Below are positions 8,521-16,923 of a stretch of DNA of 37,530 nt, one piece after another (within the stretch, counting starts at the first letter, position 1; every line of letters starts with the position of its first letter). The notes under the pieces are model-generated. The model had not been told where the DNA came from. It was given only the letters and a program-made list of their open reading frames with translations, and searched no databases. The position numbers were made by a program, and so were the translations under genes. The stretch comes from Puia dinghuensis. GTDB taxonomy: Bacteria > Bacteroidota > Bacteroidia > Chitinophagales > Chitinophagaceae. The stretch is taken from contig JAMFSL010000069.1 in NCBI GenBank assembly GCA_026225275.1, forward strand, positions 1 through 37,530. Direction: 5' to 3'.

Positions 8521-9690
8521 ATGCAACTAATAGAAGTAACCACTCCAACTTTAGCCAAGGAATTTATTGCCATAAATGTGCTGCTCAACCGGTCTGTTTC
8601 AGCCTATATCCGGCCTATCGACGATGAAATTGCGGAAGTATTCGATCCCAAGAGAAATAAAGCTTTCCGGCATGGGGAGGTAGTGCGGTGGCTCCTGAAG
8701 GACAAGGATGACCAGTTTATCGGCCGTATTGCCGCCTTTATCAACAAACGGTATAAGAATAAAGGAGACGATGTTCCGGTGGGTGGCGTAGGCTTTTTCG
8801 ACTGTATCAACAACCAGGAGGCTGCGGATATGCTGCTGGACGTTGCCCGCCACTGGCTGGGCCAGCGGGGGATGGAAGCCATGGATGGCCCTATCAATTT
8901 CGGGGAGCGGGACAAGTGGTGGGGGCTGCTGGTAGAGGGGTTCGATGAGCCTTTATATGGAATGAATTTCAATCCGCCTTATTATAAGGAGCTGCTGGAA
9001 AACTATGGTTTTCAGCCCTTTTTCCACCAACTGTGTTTTGGTCTGGATCCGCAGGCAAAGCTGAGTGACAAACTGCTGGCGCGACATGCCGCGCTCGAGG
9101 CTGACCCGGCTTACAGTGCGAGGATGATCGAGAAGAAGAATTTGGAGAAATACGCTCTGGATTTTTTGCAGATCTATAATGAGTCGTTTGCCGGTCATGG
9201 CGGGGGGAAGGAGATGCGGAAGGAGCAGGCGCTGGGGCTGTTCAAGAAGATGAAGCCATTGATCGATGAGAAAATCATTTGGTTCGCGTACCACAACGAC
9301 AGGCCGATTGGCATGTTTGTCAATATCCCGGATCTGAATCAGTATTTCAAGCATTTCAACGGGCATTTCGGGCTGCTGCAAAAATTGCAGTTCGTCTGGT
9401 TGCGCTGGCGGGGCGCCTGCCGGCGTTTCACGGGTATTGTATTCGCCGTTGTGCCTGATTTCCAGGTCAAAGGGGTAGACGCCTTTATGGTGGGTGAGTC
9501 GGCCAAAGTCATCCAGCCTGACGGCTTTTATACCCGGTATGAGATGCAGTGGATCGGTGATTTCAACCCTAAAATGGTCAATATTGCCCGGACGTTGGGC
9601 GAGACCTATGTCAGCCGTAAACTGACGACTTACCGGTATTTGTTTGACCGGACGAAGGAGTTTAAGCGGCATCCTATGCTGGCGAAGTAG
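8521..9690 (+). CDS. GNAT-like conserved protein of Bacteroidota
   Basis: This 389-residue protein resembles a family often annotated as GNAT N-acetyltransferase in Bacteroidota. Recognisable stretches are RHGEVVRWLLKDKDDQFIGRIAAFIN, given here in parts as RHGEVVRWLL and IGRIAAFINKRY, then GGVGFFDCINNQEAADMLLD, GMEAMDGPINFGERDKWWGL and YGMNFNPPYYKELLENYGF. No signal peptide or membrane segment is visible. The acyl donor and substrate are unknown, and the GNAT label rests on fold-level similarity, so enzymatic activity is not assured. I chose the ATG at 8521 because the twelve residues from 8485 are a hydrophobic stretch lying over the promoter. It is transcribed away from atpD. Confidence 0.85.
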   Translation: MQLIEVTTPTLAKEFIAINVLLNRSVSAYIRPIDDEIAEVFDPKRNKAFRHGEVVRWLLKDKDDQFIGRIAAFINKRYKNKGDDVPVGGVGFFDCINNQEAADMLLDVARHWLGQRGMEAMDGPINFGERDKWWGLLVEGFDEPLYGMNFNPPYYKELLENYGFQPFFHQLCFGLDPQAKLSDKLLARHAALEADPAYSARMIEKKNLEKYALDFLQIYNESFAGHGGGKEMRKEQALGLFKKMKPLIDEKIIWFAYHNDRPIGMFVNIPDLNQYFKHFNGHFGLLQKLQFVWLRWRGACRRFTGIVFAVVPDFQVKGVDAFMVGESAKVIQPDGFYTRYEMQWIGDFNPKMVNIARTLGETYVSRKLTTYRYLFDRTKEFKRHPMLAK

Positions 9691-10210
9691 GCGGCCTGCA
9701 TGGGAGTCGTTTCCGGTTTAGGGAATTCAGTCCCGCCGAGGGATTGGCCGTAAAGGGCTTTGCCGGAATAAATAACTGATTGACAATTGTTCAGATTTTG
9801 GCATAGCGTATGAATTACATGTATCACCTGAATAGATGAATATCACGAAAATCGATCAACAGGAAAGTACCTGATCGTAAAACTGAAAAACGCCTGAGGC
9901 CGCAGATTGCGGCCTCAGGTTATTTTAGGGATAAGTAGCGGAAGCGAATCTGTTGAAAGATCGTCCGGGAAAGATATCTGATTTTCTTTCTTCGACTCAT
10001 GAATAGTAGTCGGGTAAAGAGGTCAAGCTGCACTGCCATGTTGACAAGTAGGGAGGTAATAGGCTGTAAAGAGCCTTTGGAATGGCTTTTCATACGTTTA
10101 GATTCGAAAATGATTTAATTATTGGATATTGGTAGCGTGAACATAGCCATTCTTCCCGATCACAGTGTGGTTTTTGAGTAGCTGTCTTTAAAAATACTTC
10201 TTTCCACTTA
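9691..10210. other. Gene-free stretch of 520 bp
   Basis: This lies between the 3' end of the GNAT-like gene and the 3' end of the efflux pump gene. I find no convincing coding region, tRNA or repeat in it. Its only clear feature is the hairpin at 9893-9919. The rest is of mixed composition with AT-rich patches around 10090-10200. Confidence 0.6.
9893..9919. terminator. Strong bidirectional terminator hairpin
   Basis: CCTGAGGCCGCA (9893-9904) pairs perfectly with TGCGGCCTCAGG (9908-9919) around a 3-base loop. On the plus strand it is followed by TTATTTT; on the minus strand by CGTTTTTC. It lies between convergent genes, about 200 bp after the GNAT-like gene and about 290 bp after the RND pump gene, and could end both transcripts. 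Confidence 0.75.
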
Positions 10211-13200
10211 TCAAAGTACGCTCTTTTGAGGTAGATGCGGCGCGTCGGGCTTTTCGGTGCTGATGCGAGGCGCGAGTAATTTATACAGCACGGGCGTCAC
10301 GACCCGTGTAAGGAGTGTCGAGCTGAGCAGTCCGCCGATGATGACGATGGCGAGGGGAGAATACAGCGGATTACTTTCAGCGACGAGGGGTATCAGGCCG
10401 CCGATGGCCGTCAGGGTTGTCAGGATGATAGGGACGAAGCGGGTCTCGCCTGCCTCCTCAATCGCCTCGTTCAGTCCCATCCCATTCCGACGCAACTGGT
10501 CGGTATAATCGACCAGCAGAATGGAGTTCTTCACTTCGATGCCGATGAGAGCAATGATGCCGATGACGGCGACGAAAGAAAAGGTATTTCCGGAGATCAG
10601 CAGGCTGAGCACAGCCCCGATGATACCGAGGGGTACGACCGACAGCACGATCAGGGTACTCCGGAAGGTTTTGAATTCCAGGATCAGTACGCCGAGGATA
10701 CCAAATAAGGTGATCAGCATGATCGCGCCGATACCACCGAAGCTATCCTGTTTGCTTTCCACCTCGCCGGCCGCTTTGTAATTTGTCCCTTTGGGGAAAG
10801 CCATTTTATCGAGCCGGCTAAGCACCCCATCCGTCACCTGGGTAGTATTAAAGCCACTGCGCACAAAGGCAGTAATAGTCGTATAACGATCCCGGTCATA
10901 GTGATGGATGCTGGTAGGGGAGCTCTGCAACCGGATATCCGCCAACTGATCAAGAGGGACCGGGACGCCGGTGGCCGAATTAACCAATACTTTCCCGAGT
11001 GCATCGATCGTCTGACGTCCCGTACGGGGCAGGCACACGTTGATATTATAGTCGTCATCCTTGTCGTCGTCTTTCCGGAATTTGCCGATATCCAGGCCGG
11101 TGATGGCCAGCCGGACAGTCCGGTCTATCTCATTGACAGGCACGCCGAGGATGCCGGCCTTTTCTTTGTTGACCGTTACCTTAATATCCGTATTGAGCGT
11201 CGTCAGCTCGTTATTCACATAGATCGTCCCTTCCGTGTGCTTTAGCAGGTCTTCGACGCGAAAAGCAAGACTGCGCAGGGTATCGAGGTCTTCGGAGAAC
11301 AACCTGATAGCGATCGGCGCTTCTATCGGCGGTCCCTGTTCGAAATCCTTGACTTCAATCTTTGCGCCCGGATAGTCGCTGAACTGCTGCCGGAGAGAAT
11401 CGATGATTTGTCTTTTGCGGACCGGGTCTGTCTCTTTCAGCTGAACGAATAGCTGGGCGTAATTGCTGAGTTCATTCTGCGGGATAATATTGTAGTAGAT
11501 ACGCGGATTACCACGACCCACGTTGGTAGCGTAATTCTTCAACGCCGGTAAGCCCTCAAGATGCCGTTCGACATACCGTGCCACGGAGTCCGTCGCTGAA
11601 AGGCTCGTGCCCAGCGGGGTCGAAATATTGATCAGGAACTGCGGTTTTTCGGAGGCGGGGAATACACTGAATCCCACCCTTGGAATCAGCAGCAGGCAGC
11701 CGACGAAAATAGCCAGGGCTACTAATAAGGTAACTACAGGGCGGGCGATAGCGGTATGCAGCAACCGGCGGTAAGAGCCGTTGATCAGGCGGTGGAGACC
11801 GCGGAGAAAAAGATTACCCTTAGGATTTTCATGCGGACTGAGAATGCGGCTGGAAAGAAAAGGCACAATCGTCAGCGATACAAAGAGGGAAGCCAGCACG
11901 GTAGTGACGACGGCTGCCGGCAGGCTGCGGATAAAATCTCCGGCCCCTTCGGGCAGGAACATCAGCGGCAGGAAAGCAAATATCAGGGTAGCCGTACAAC
12001 CCAGCACAGCCAGGCCGATCTGTCGGGTGGCGGCCATAGCGGCCTCTTTGCGGGCATAGCCCAGTCGCAGGTAGCGTTCGATATTTTCCACGACGACGAT
12101 GCTGTCATCGACCAGCAGGCCCAGGGCTACCACCATGCCCACAATGCTGAGCTGATTGATGGTAAAATGGAAAAGATCGAGCAGGAAAAGGCCGATGAGA
12201 AGAGAAAGTGGAATAGAGATCATGACGACGATCGAGGCGCGGGGACCCAGCGGCAACAGCGTGATCATCACCAGCAGGATGGCGATGCCGAAATCCCTGG
12301 TGAAATGTCCCAGGCGGGTGCGGACGCTTTCGGCGTTGTTGAAGCTCTTGACATATCGGATCGAAGGCGGCAATTCCGAGGCAAATTTTTCGAGGACAGG
12401 GTCCATCTCTTTTTCGACTGCGAATATATTGGTACCGGACTTGGCGCTGGCCGTCACGAAGACGGCCCGTTTGCCGTTGAGGCGGCCAATATAGCTGAGA
12501 TCTTCATACCCGAAATTCACGTCCGCCAAATCTTTTACATAGATGATCTTACCGTCCGTTGAGCTGACGATCGTATTCCTTATTTCGTCGACCGTCTTGT
12601 AATCGCCGCTGGTCTTGATGTTGAATTTCCGTTCGCCCATTTCGACGCTGCCGCCGGGGATATTGACATTTTCCCGTTGGATGGCCTGCAAGACAACATT
12701 CAGGGGGAGATGGTTTTGAGCGAGTTTCTCCAGGTTAAGGGATATCCTGACCTGCTGGCGGGGAAATGCCCAATGGTCGACATTTTTCAGCGACTTTATT
12801 TTTTCCAGGCTTTCTTTCAATTCCCGGCTCCATTTTTCAAGATCGCGGTAAGGGGCCGTTTCACTGAGCAAGGCTACCTGCAGGATATTGACATCCGAGG
12901 GTCTTTGGCGCTGGATATCGAGGCTGGTCAAATCGACCGGTAGTTCGCCGCGGATAGCATTGACCTCGCGGACCACGTCCTGGTATTTTTTATCGGGATC
13001 CGTCTCGTATTTGAACTCGATCTGGGTGACGGCCAGGCCGTCGTCGATGGTGGACCGGATGCGTTTGACATCATCCATTTCGTTCAACCGGCGTTCGATG
13101 GGTTTGACAATGAGCTGCTCCATGTCCTTTGGACTGGTGCCGGGATAGATGGCTACCGTCGTGAACTGTGGCCCATTGACTTCCGGATCTTCGGCCTTGG

Positions 13201-13297
13201 GCATATTCAGCAGTGAGCTGATGCCCAGGGCGGATAGCATTATGAATACGATGAGCGTGAACTGGTAGTTCTTTACAGAAAAGTCAGTGATCTTCAT
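10211..13297 (-). CDS. RND efflux pump, inner-membrane permease (AcrB/HAE type)
   Basis: This 1028-residue RND transporter is the proton-driven pump of a tripartite efflux complex. It starts with a membrane helix (QFTLIVFIMLSALGISSLL). The proton-relay helix around residue 400 reads GLLVDDSIVVVENIERYL, with the paired aspartates of the multidrug class rather than the heavy-metal class. Two large periplasmic loops are visible and the C-terminal half repeats the membrane bundle (GIIALIGIEVKNSILLVDY). A run of acidic residues (RKDDDKDDDYNINV) lies in the second periplasmic loop and is unusual. The gene follows the adaptor after 3 bp and is last in the operon. The substrate cannot be told from sequence. 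Confidence 0.95.
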   Translation of the reverse strand: MKITDFSVKNYQFTLIVFIMLSALGISSLLNMPKAEDPEVNGPQFTTVAIYPGTSPKDMEQLIVKPIERRLNEMDDVKRIRSTIDDGLAVTQIEFKYETDPDKKYQDVVREVNAIRGELPVDLTSLDIQRQRPSDVNILQVALLSETAPYRDLEKWSRELKESLEKIKSLKNVDHWAFPRQQVRISLNLEKLAQNHLPLNVVLQAIQRENVNIPGGSVEMGERKFNIKTSGDYKTVDEIRNTIVSSTDGKIIYVKDLADVNFGYEDLSYIGRLNGKRAVFVTASAKSGTNIFAVEKEMDPVLEKFASELPPSIRYVKSFNNAESVRTRLGHFTRDFGIAILLVMITLLPLGPRASIVVMISIPLSLLIGLFLLDLFHFTINQLSIVGMVVALGLLVDDSIVVVENIERYLRLGYARKEAAMAATRQIGLAVLGCTATLIFAFLPLMFLPEGAGDFIRSLPAAVVTTVLASLFVSLTIVPFLSSRILSPHENPKGNLFLRGLHRLINGSYRRLLHTAIARPVVTLLVALAIFVGCLLLIPRVGFSVFPASEKPQFLINISTPLGTSLSATDSVARYVERHLEGLPALKNYATNVGRGNPRIYYNIIPQNELSNYAQLFVQLKETDPVRKRQIIDSLRQQFSDYPGAKIEVKDFEQGPPIEAPIAIRLFSEDLDTLRSLAFRVEDLLKHTEGTIYVNNELTTLNTDIKVTVNKEKAGILGVPVNEIDRTVRLAITGLDIGKFRKDDDKDDDYNINVCLPRTGRQTIDALGKVLVNSATGVPVPLDQLADIRLQSSPTSIHHYDRDRYTTITAFVRSGFNTTQVTDGVLSRLDKMAFPKGTNYKAAGEVESKQDSFGGIGAIMLITLFGILGVLILEFKTFRSTLIVLSVVPLGIIGAVLSLLISGNTFSFVAVIGIIALIGIEVKNSILLVDYTDQLRRNGMGLNEAIEEAGETRFVPIILTTLTAIGGLIPLVAESNPLYSPLAIVIIGGLLSSTLLTRVVTPVLYKLLAPRISTEKPDAPHLPQKSVL

Positions 13298-13300
13298 GGC

Positions 13301-14368
13301 TTAGTTTTTAGCGTTATGGACCTTGACGGCGGCTCCGTCCGTCAGATAGCCCACTCCTTCGGTGATGACCTGTTGTACATGATCCAGGCCGCTGTTAACG
13401 GCGATCTGATCGCCCTGAAGGAAGGCGACATGGACGGGTATCTTCTTCACCGTCTTTTTATCGGCATTGAGGGTGTACACAAAGCCTGTGCTGCCTTCTC
13501 CTTCGGCGAGGGCCGATGCGGGAATGAAGGAATAGGCCGTGTGTGACGGCGGCTGCAACCGGAGCGTACAGAAGAGGCCGGGGGCGAGCTTATGTCCGGC
13601 AGGTGAGACGGTGACTTCAACGGGATAGGTACCATTGGTGGCGTCGGCGCCTTCTGCCAGTTTGGTGATCGTTCCTGAAAAAGGCTGATCGGGATAGGCA
13701 TCGATAGAGACCGTCGCTTTATCTCCTTTGTGCAAGACAGCCCAATCCTTGTCCGATACACCGAAGCGGACCACCCAGTCATTGGCCGAGGTTCCGTTGA
13801 ACTGCAAAACGGCAGTACCGGCAGCGGCGTATTCCCCTTCATTCATGAGCTTTTGCAGGATGGTGCCGCTGGTGGAAGCGCGGATCTGAGCATATTGGCG
13901 GTTGAAGGTGGCGATGTGCAGCGATTCGGTGGCGACGCTGAGCTGGGTATGGATGTTCTGCAATTGTTCGAGCGTAGCGACCGTATCCCTGTAGAGGTTC
14001 TTCAGGCGATTTTCGTCGCGCTGTGCCTTTTCCACATTCTGTTCGGCCTGCTGTACCTGGGCGTCGATCTCCGTCAGGTCCAGGGTAGCGAGCAGCTGGC
14101 CGGCGGAGACATGATCCCCTTCTTTGACATAGATCCTGGAGATCATGCCGCCGATCTTAAAAGACAGATGGGATTCGGCATTGGAAGCGATCAGGCCGGA
14201 GTATTGCAGGATGCGTCCCTGATCGCCGGTGACTACCGATTGGATCATTACCGGGATGGGAATTTCGGCAGGCGGAGTCACGGCTGCCTTGTTGTCGCTG
14301 CAGCTGGCCATGGCGAAGGCAAAGGTCGCTACGAGAAGCATGCGGAGGGTATGCAGTGAATGATTCAT
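13301..14368 (-). CDS. RND efflux periplasmic adaptor (membrane fusion lipoprotein)
   Basis: This 355-residue adaptor bridges the RND pump and the TolC channel. A lipoprotein signal (LLVATFAFAMASC, Cys near residue 23) suggests it is lipid-anchored. A biotinyl-lipoyl-like half-motif follows (GGMISRIYVKEGDHVSAGQLL), then an alpha-helical hairpin (about residues 100-150, LDLTEIDAQVQQAEQNVEKA), the second lipoyl half (IRASTSGTILQKLMNEGEYA), and beta-barrel and membrane-proximal domains. It lies 7 bp after the TolC gene and 3 bp before the pump gene, so one transcript is near certain. Confidence 0.94.
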   Translation of the reverse strand: MNHSLHTLRMLLVATFAFAMASCSDNKAAVTPPAEIPIPVMIQSVVTGDQGRILQYSGLIASNAESHLSFKIGGMISRIYVKEGDHVSAGQLLATLDLTEIDAQVQQAEQNVEKAQRDENRLKNLYRDTVATLEQLQNIHTQLSVATESLHIATFNRQYAQIRASTSGTILQKLMNEGEYAAAGTAVLQFNGTSANDWVVRFGVSDKDWAVLHKGDKATVSIDAYPDQPFSGTITKLAEGADATNGTYPVEVTVSPAGHKLAPGLFCTLRLQPPSHTAYSFIPASALAEGEGSTGFVYTLNADKKTVKKIPVHVAFLQGDQIAVNSGLDHVQQVITEGVGYLTDGAAVKVHNAKN

Positions 14369-14375
14369 ACGTTGA

Positions 14376-15986
14376 TTATTTCGAGTTTAAAAATTGATAA
14401 GCAGCTGTCACCCGTTCGAGATCGGCGGCCCTATTGAGTACAGCCAGCCGGCCAAGGGTATAGCGAATCTCTGCGTCAGTCATCTGGGTGCGGGAGTCGA
14501 TCAGTTCGATCTGGAGTGCGTTGCCTTCCTTGTATCTTTTATCCGCCAGCCGATATGTTTCCCGGGTGCTGCTGACTTCATCAGCCAAGGCATGTAGGGC
14601 CTCTACGGCCGAAGCATAATTGTTGACGGTGGTCTGCTGTTCGAGTGTGAGCTGATCCGTCAACTGCCGGTATTGTTCGTCGGTCGATCGGATATCGATG
14701 CGCGCCTGGCTGATCTTGTATTTATTATCCCCGGCCTTGAAGAGGTTCCAGGTAAAATTGATGCCGGCCAGCTGATAGAATTGGGAGTTGTTAAAATGAT
14801 AGCCATAGCCCTGGAAGCCGACATCATAAAAGGCATTCAGCTTAGGGATAATGTAGTTTTCGTTCCAGCGGAGATTGGAGGCGAGGATATTTTGGGTGCT
14901 TTTCAGCCGGCTTAGTTCTTCGCGGCCGGCGATGGAGGCGGTGGCGTCGGAGGAGAGACCGTTCGAGGGAACGGTCGATCCTAGAAGCGGCAGCTTCGAG
15001 CGAGGGTTGGCTGGAAAGGTCGGAGCGATAGAGCGTTCGGCTTGAGCGCCAGTGGAGGCGTCGTCCGTCAGCAGGGCCGAGTCGGTGAGTACCGGGGTGT
15101 CCAGTGGCCGGTTAAGCAGGAAATTGACATAAGCAGCGGCATTGCGGCGATTGTTTTCAGCTTCGATCAACGATGATTGCACGTGACTGACCTGAGATTG
15201 TGCCCGCAATACGCTTTCACGGGTTGCCATGTTATTTTCAACAAATTTTTCGCTGACCCGGAGGTTGGCCTGAACGTTGAGAAGAGCATTCGAATAAACG
15301 TCCACTGCCTTTTCCGTCTGGAGGTACTGATAATAAGCCTGGCGGATGTTGCGGACGAGATCCCGGCGGTAGATATCGATATCTGCCTGACGGGAATGGA
15401 TGATCTCGCTGTTGACGGCTTTATTATACTGAAGATCCGTGTTGAGGATAGGCAATGTGATCTCCATTTTAGAATCCTGGAAATTATTGGGTAGAAACTG
15501 GACCGACTGATTGGCTACCTGCGGGAATTTGTTGGTACCGGTGAGCTGGTTTAGAGTAGAATATACCCCGTTCAGCAGATCGCCGACGGGGATGCTCTGG
15601 GTGCGGCCGCCATCGGCCAGGGTATATTGCGAGCTAATGCCAGCCTGGGGATAAAATTGGGCCCGGGCTCTTTTGAGATCCAGCAGTGACCGTTGGAGGT
15701 CGAAATTACGTTGGTGTAGGGCCAGGTTGCTATCGAGGCCGATGCGGAGATAATTGTCCAGGATGGAAGAGGAGAGACCGTTCGAGGAAGAGGCCGTGGG
15801 AACGGCCGAGCTTAGAAGCGGGAGCTTGGTGCCAGGGTTGGAAGGGGTACCGGTCGATCTTAGAAGCGGTAGCTCTGTGCGAGGCGTGGCAGGGATGGGG
15901 GTTTGTGCCGCGCCCGGGGTCTGCGCGGAAAGGCGCTGAAAGAAGAGCAGTCCAAGTAGCAGGGTTGGAAGAAAATGCTTTGGCAT
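14376..15986 (-). CDS. TolC-family outer-membrane efflux channel
   Basis: This 536-residue TolC-type protein is the exit duct of the tripartite pump. From the ATG at 15986 it has a clear signal peptide (MPKHFLPTLLLGLLFFQRLSA). Long helical stretches with the two-fold TolC repeat follow (for example AQFYPQAGISSQYTLADGG, and in the second half LNAFYDVGFQGYGYHFNNS). An ATG at 16031 is in frame but lies within the proposed operator and before the signal peptide, so I rejected it. Oddly, the protein carries an LPLL-containing element three times: twice in the Pro/Ser-rich N-terminus and once between the two halves (near residues 320-345). The copies match at the DNA level (see the repeat entries). 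It is first in the TolC-adaptor-pump operon, behind its own putative promoter. Confidence 0.93.
   Translation of the reverse strand: MPKHFLPTLLLGLLFFQRLSAQTPGAAQTPIPATPRTELPLLRSTGTPSNPGTKLPLLSSAVPTASSSNGLSSSILDNYLRIGLDSNLALHQRNFDLQRSLLDLKRARAQFYPQAGISSQYTLADGGRTQSIPVGDLLNGVYSTLNQLTGTNKFPQVANQSVQFLPNNFQDSKMEITLPILNTDLQYNKAVNSEIIHSRQADIDIYRRDLVRNIRQAYYQYLQTEKAVDVYSNALLNVQANLRVSEKFVENNMATRESVLRAQSQVSHVQSSLIEAENNRRNAAAYVNFLLNRPLDTPVLTDSALLTDDASTGAQAERSIAPTFPANPRSKLPLLGSTVPSNGLSSDATASIAGREELSRLKSTQNILASNLRWNENYIIPKLNAFYDVGFQGYGYHFNNSQFYQLAGINFTWNLFKAGDNKYKISQARIDIRSTDEQYRQLTDQLTLEQQTTVNNYASAVEALHALADEVSSTRETYRLADKRYKEGNALQIELIDSRTQMTDAEIRYTLGRLAVLNRAADLERVTAAYQFLNSK
14950..15010 (-). repeat. In-frame repeat element, copy A, inside the TolC gene
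   Basis: A 41-bp core (14970-15010) next to a 19-bp flank (14950-14968). The core matches the copies at 15801-15841 and 15849-15889 at about 33-34 of 41 positions by eye, and the 19-bp flank is identical to 15769-15787. The core carries a small palindrome, GAAGC-GGCA-GCTTC. In the coding direction it gives RSKLPLLGSTV and SNGLSS, lying in the linker between the two TolC halves. Confidence 0.75.
15769..15889 (-). repeat. In-frame repeat elements, copies B1 and B2, inside the TolC gene
   Basis: Two 41-bp cores in tandem (15801-15841 and 15849-15889), plus the 19-bp flank at 15769-15787 that also accompanies copy A. They encode TELPLLRSTGT and TKLPLLSSAVP just after the signal peptide. All copies are in the same frame and orientation. 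This looks like spread of a short palindromic element within coding sequence, or recent internal duplication. Confidence 0.75.
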
Positions 15987-16007
15987 AACGTTCTGTTTGT
16001 GTTTGCA

Positions 16008-16036
16008 GTAAATTATCTTAACAATGTTCATTTAAA
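16008..16036 (-). promoter_or_regulatory. Putative promoter and operator of the efflux operon
   Basis: On the minus strand TTTA (16033-16036) and TAATTTAC (16008-16015) are 17 bp apart, a weak fit to TTTG/TAnnTTTG. Their spacer contains the motif TTAACAATG (16018-16026, plus-strand reading), which also occurs twice over the tetR promoter. The position, between the tetR terminator and the TolC start, fits a TetR-controlled promoter. Confidence 0.5.
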
Positions 16037-16041
16037 GCGTT

Positions 16042-16062
16042 AAAAAAAGGCCCTTTCGGGCT
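16042..16062 (-). terminator. Intrinsic terminator after tetR
   Basis: On the minus strand GCCC-GAAA-GGGC forms a hairpin with a GNRA-type loop, followed by CTTTTTTT. It lies about 75 bp after the TetR stop and before the TolC promoter, so it separates the regulator transcript from the efflux operon. Confidence 0.75.
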
Positions 16063-16135
16063 GAACGACTAGTTCCGGGTCTGCGAGCGGGTCATGCACT
16101 TGTCAGCGGATGATCGGTCGGCCGCGGGCAGGTCC

Positions 16136-16774
16136 TTAATCTTTTCGGGTGTTCTCGATCGAATTGACAAACCAATTCAGCGATTGACGCATCATCGGCA
16201 GCATCATTTCTTTCTCGGGCACAAACTTTTCCATTCTCTCCCGGATAGCAAGGGACACCAGGCCGTGGACGAAGCTCCATACGGAGAGGCTGACCACGTG
16301 GGCATCGGCCCTGGCCAGGTAGTTCTTCTCCATACATTCGACCACTGTGGCTTTGAGCACGTTGATAGCTCTATCCCCTGGTTCCCATCCGCATCCTTCC
16401 TCCTCGAAAACTTTCATCGGCTCGTCCATGATAAACATAAGGTCATAAAATTCAGGGTTTTCCATCCCGAATTGAAGATAATTCTCACCCATTTTATGCA
16501 GCCTCAGGAGGGGGTTGTTAATAGAAGCAAGGTCATCGTTGAATGCCTGCATCTTTTCAAATCCTACGTCGTGCAAGGCCGCCAATATTTCGTCTTTGTC
16601 CTTGAAATAAAGGTATACTGTCGTAGGGCTGTATTCGATGAGGTCGGCAATCTTCCGGATGGTGACGTTGCCAAAGCCTTCCTCAATGAACAATTTGATG
16701 GAGGCGTCAAGGATCAATTTCCGGACCTCTAACTTCTGCTTCTCTTTTCGTTCCTGTATTCCCATGTGGATCAT
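16136..16774 (-). CDS. TetR/AcrR family transcriptional regulator of the efflux operon
   Basis: This 212-residue TetR-type regulator has an N-terminal helix-turn-helix (ILDASIKLFIEEGFGNVTIRKI with IEYSPTTVYLYFKDKDEIL, about residues 18-65) and a C-terminal ligand-binding domain. Such proteins usually repress a neighbouring pump until a toxic ligand binds. It precedes the TolC-adaptor-pump genes on the same strand, separated by a terminator. Its own promoter is covered by two palindromic sites whose core, TTAACAATG, recurs at the efflux promoter, so both autoregulation and pump control are likely. The ATG at 16774 is used; an ATG three codons later is possible. Confidence 0.93.
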   Translation of the reverse strand: MIHMGIQERKEKQKLEVRKLILDASIKLFIEEGFGNVTIRKIADLIEYSPTTVYLYFKDKDEILAALHDVGFEKMQAFNDDLASINNPLLRLHKMGENYLQFGMENPEFYDLMFIMDEPMKVFEEEGCGWEPGDRAINVLKATVVECMEKNYLARADAHVVSLSVWSFVHGLVSLAIRERMEKFVPEKEMMLPMMRQSLNWFVNSIENTRKD

Positions 16775-16781
16775 ATTATTC

Positions 16782-16827
16782 GCATTATTAACAATGCAAA
16801 TTTACTTAACAATGTAAATATTCCAAA
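16782..16827 (-). promoter_or_regulatory. tetR promoter with two overlapping operator palindromes
   Basis: On the minus strand TTTG (16824-16827) and TAAATTTG (16797-16804) are exactly 19 bp apart, a perfect Bacteroidota promoter. One imperfect palindrome (TTTACTTAACAATGTAAA, 16801-16818) fills the spacer. A second (GCATTATTAACAATGC, 16782-16797, 14 of 16 bases symmetric) sits just downstream of the -7 element. A bound dimer at either site should block transcription. Confidence 0.65.
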
Positions 16828-16875
16828 TTTTTGGCAATATTTTTTTTAAAGATAGGAAATCATCAGGGTCTGGTC

Positions 16876-16906
16876 ATTGCCTGCTCTGGGATTTGCTGTA
16901 GGTTTG
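16876..16906 (+). promoter_or_regulatory. dnaX promoter
   Basis: ATTG (16876-16879) and TAGGTTTG (16899-16906) are 19 bp apart; the second is an exact TAnnTTTG. The start codon follows at 16924, giving a leader of about 13 bases and supporting that start. Confidence 0.55.
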
Positions 16907-16923
16907 CGAGAGGAGCTACTTCA

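Noticed and set aside
11756-12562. 268-codon plus-strand frame under the RND pump gene
   Set aside because: Its composition (Gln, Asp, His, Arg runs) is typical of an antisense shadow and the pump gene on the minus strand is certain.
10211-13297. Heavy-metal (CzcA-type) pump
   Set aside because: The proton-relay helix has the VDDS...VEN pattern of multidrug pumps, not the single-Asp pattern of metal exporters.
15986-16031. Upstream ATG of the TolC gene at 16031
   Set aside because: It would place a charged stretch before the signal peptide and lies inside the proposed operator and promoter; 15986 begins a clean signal peptide.
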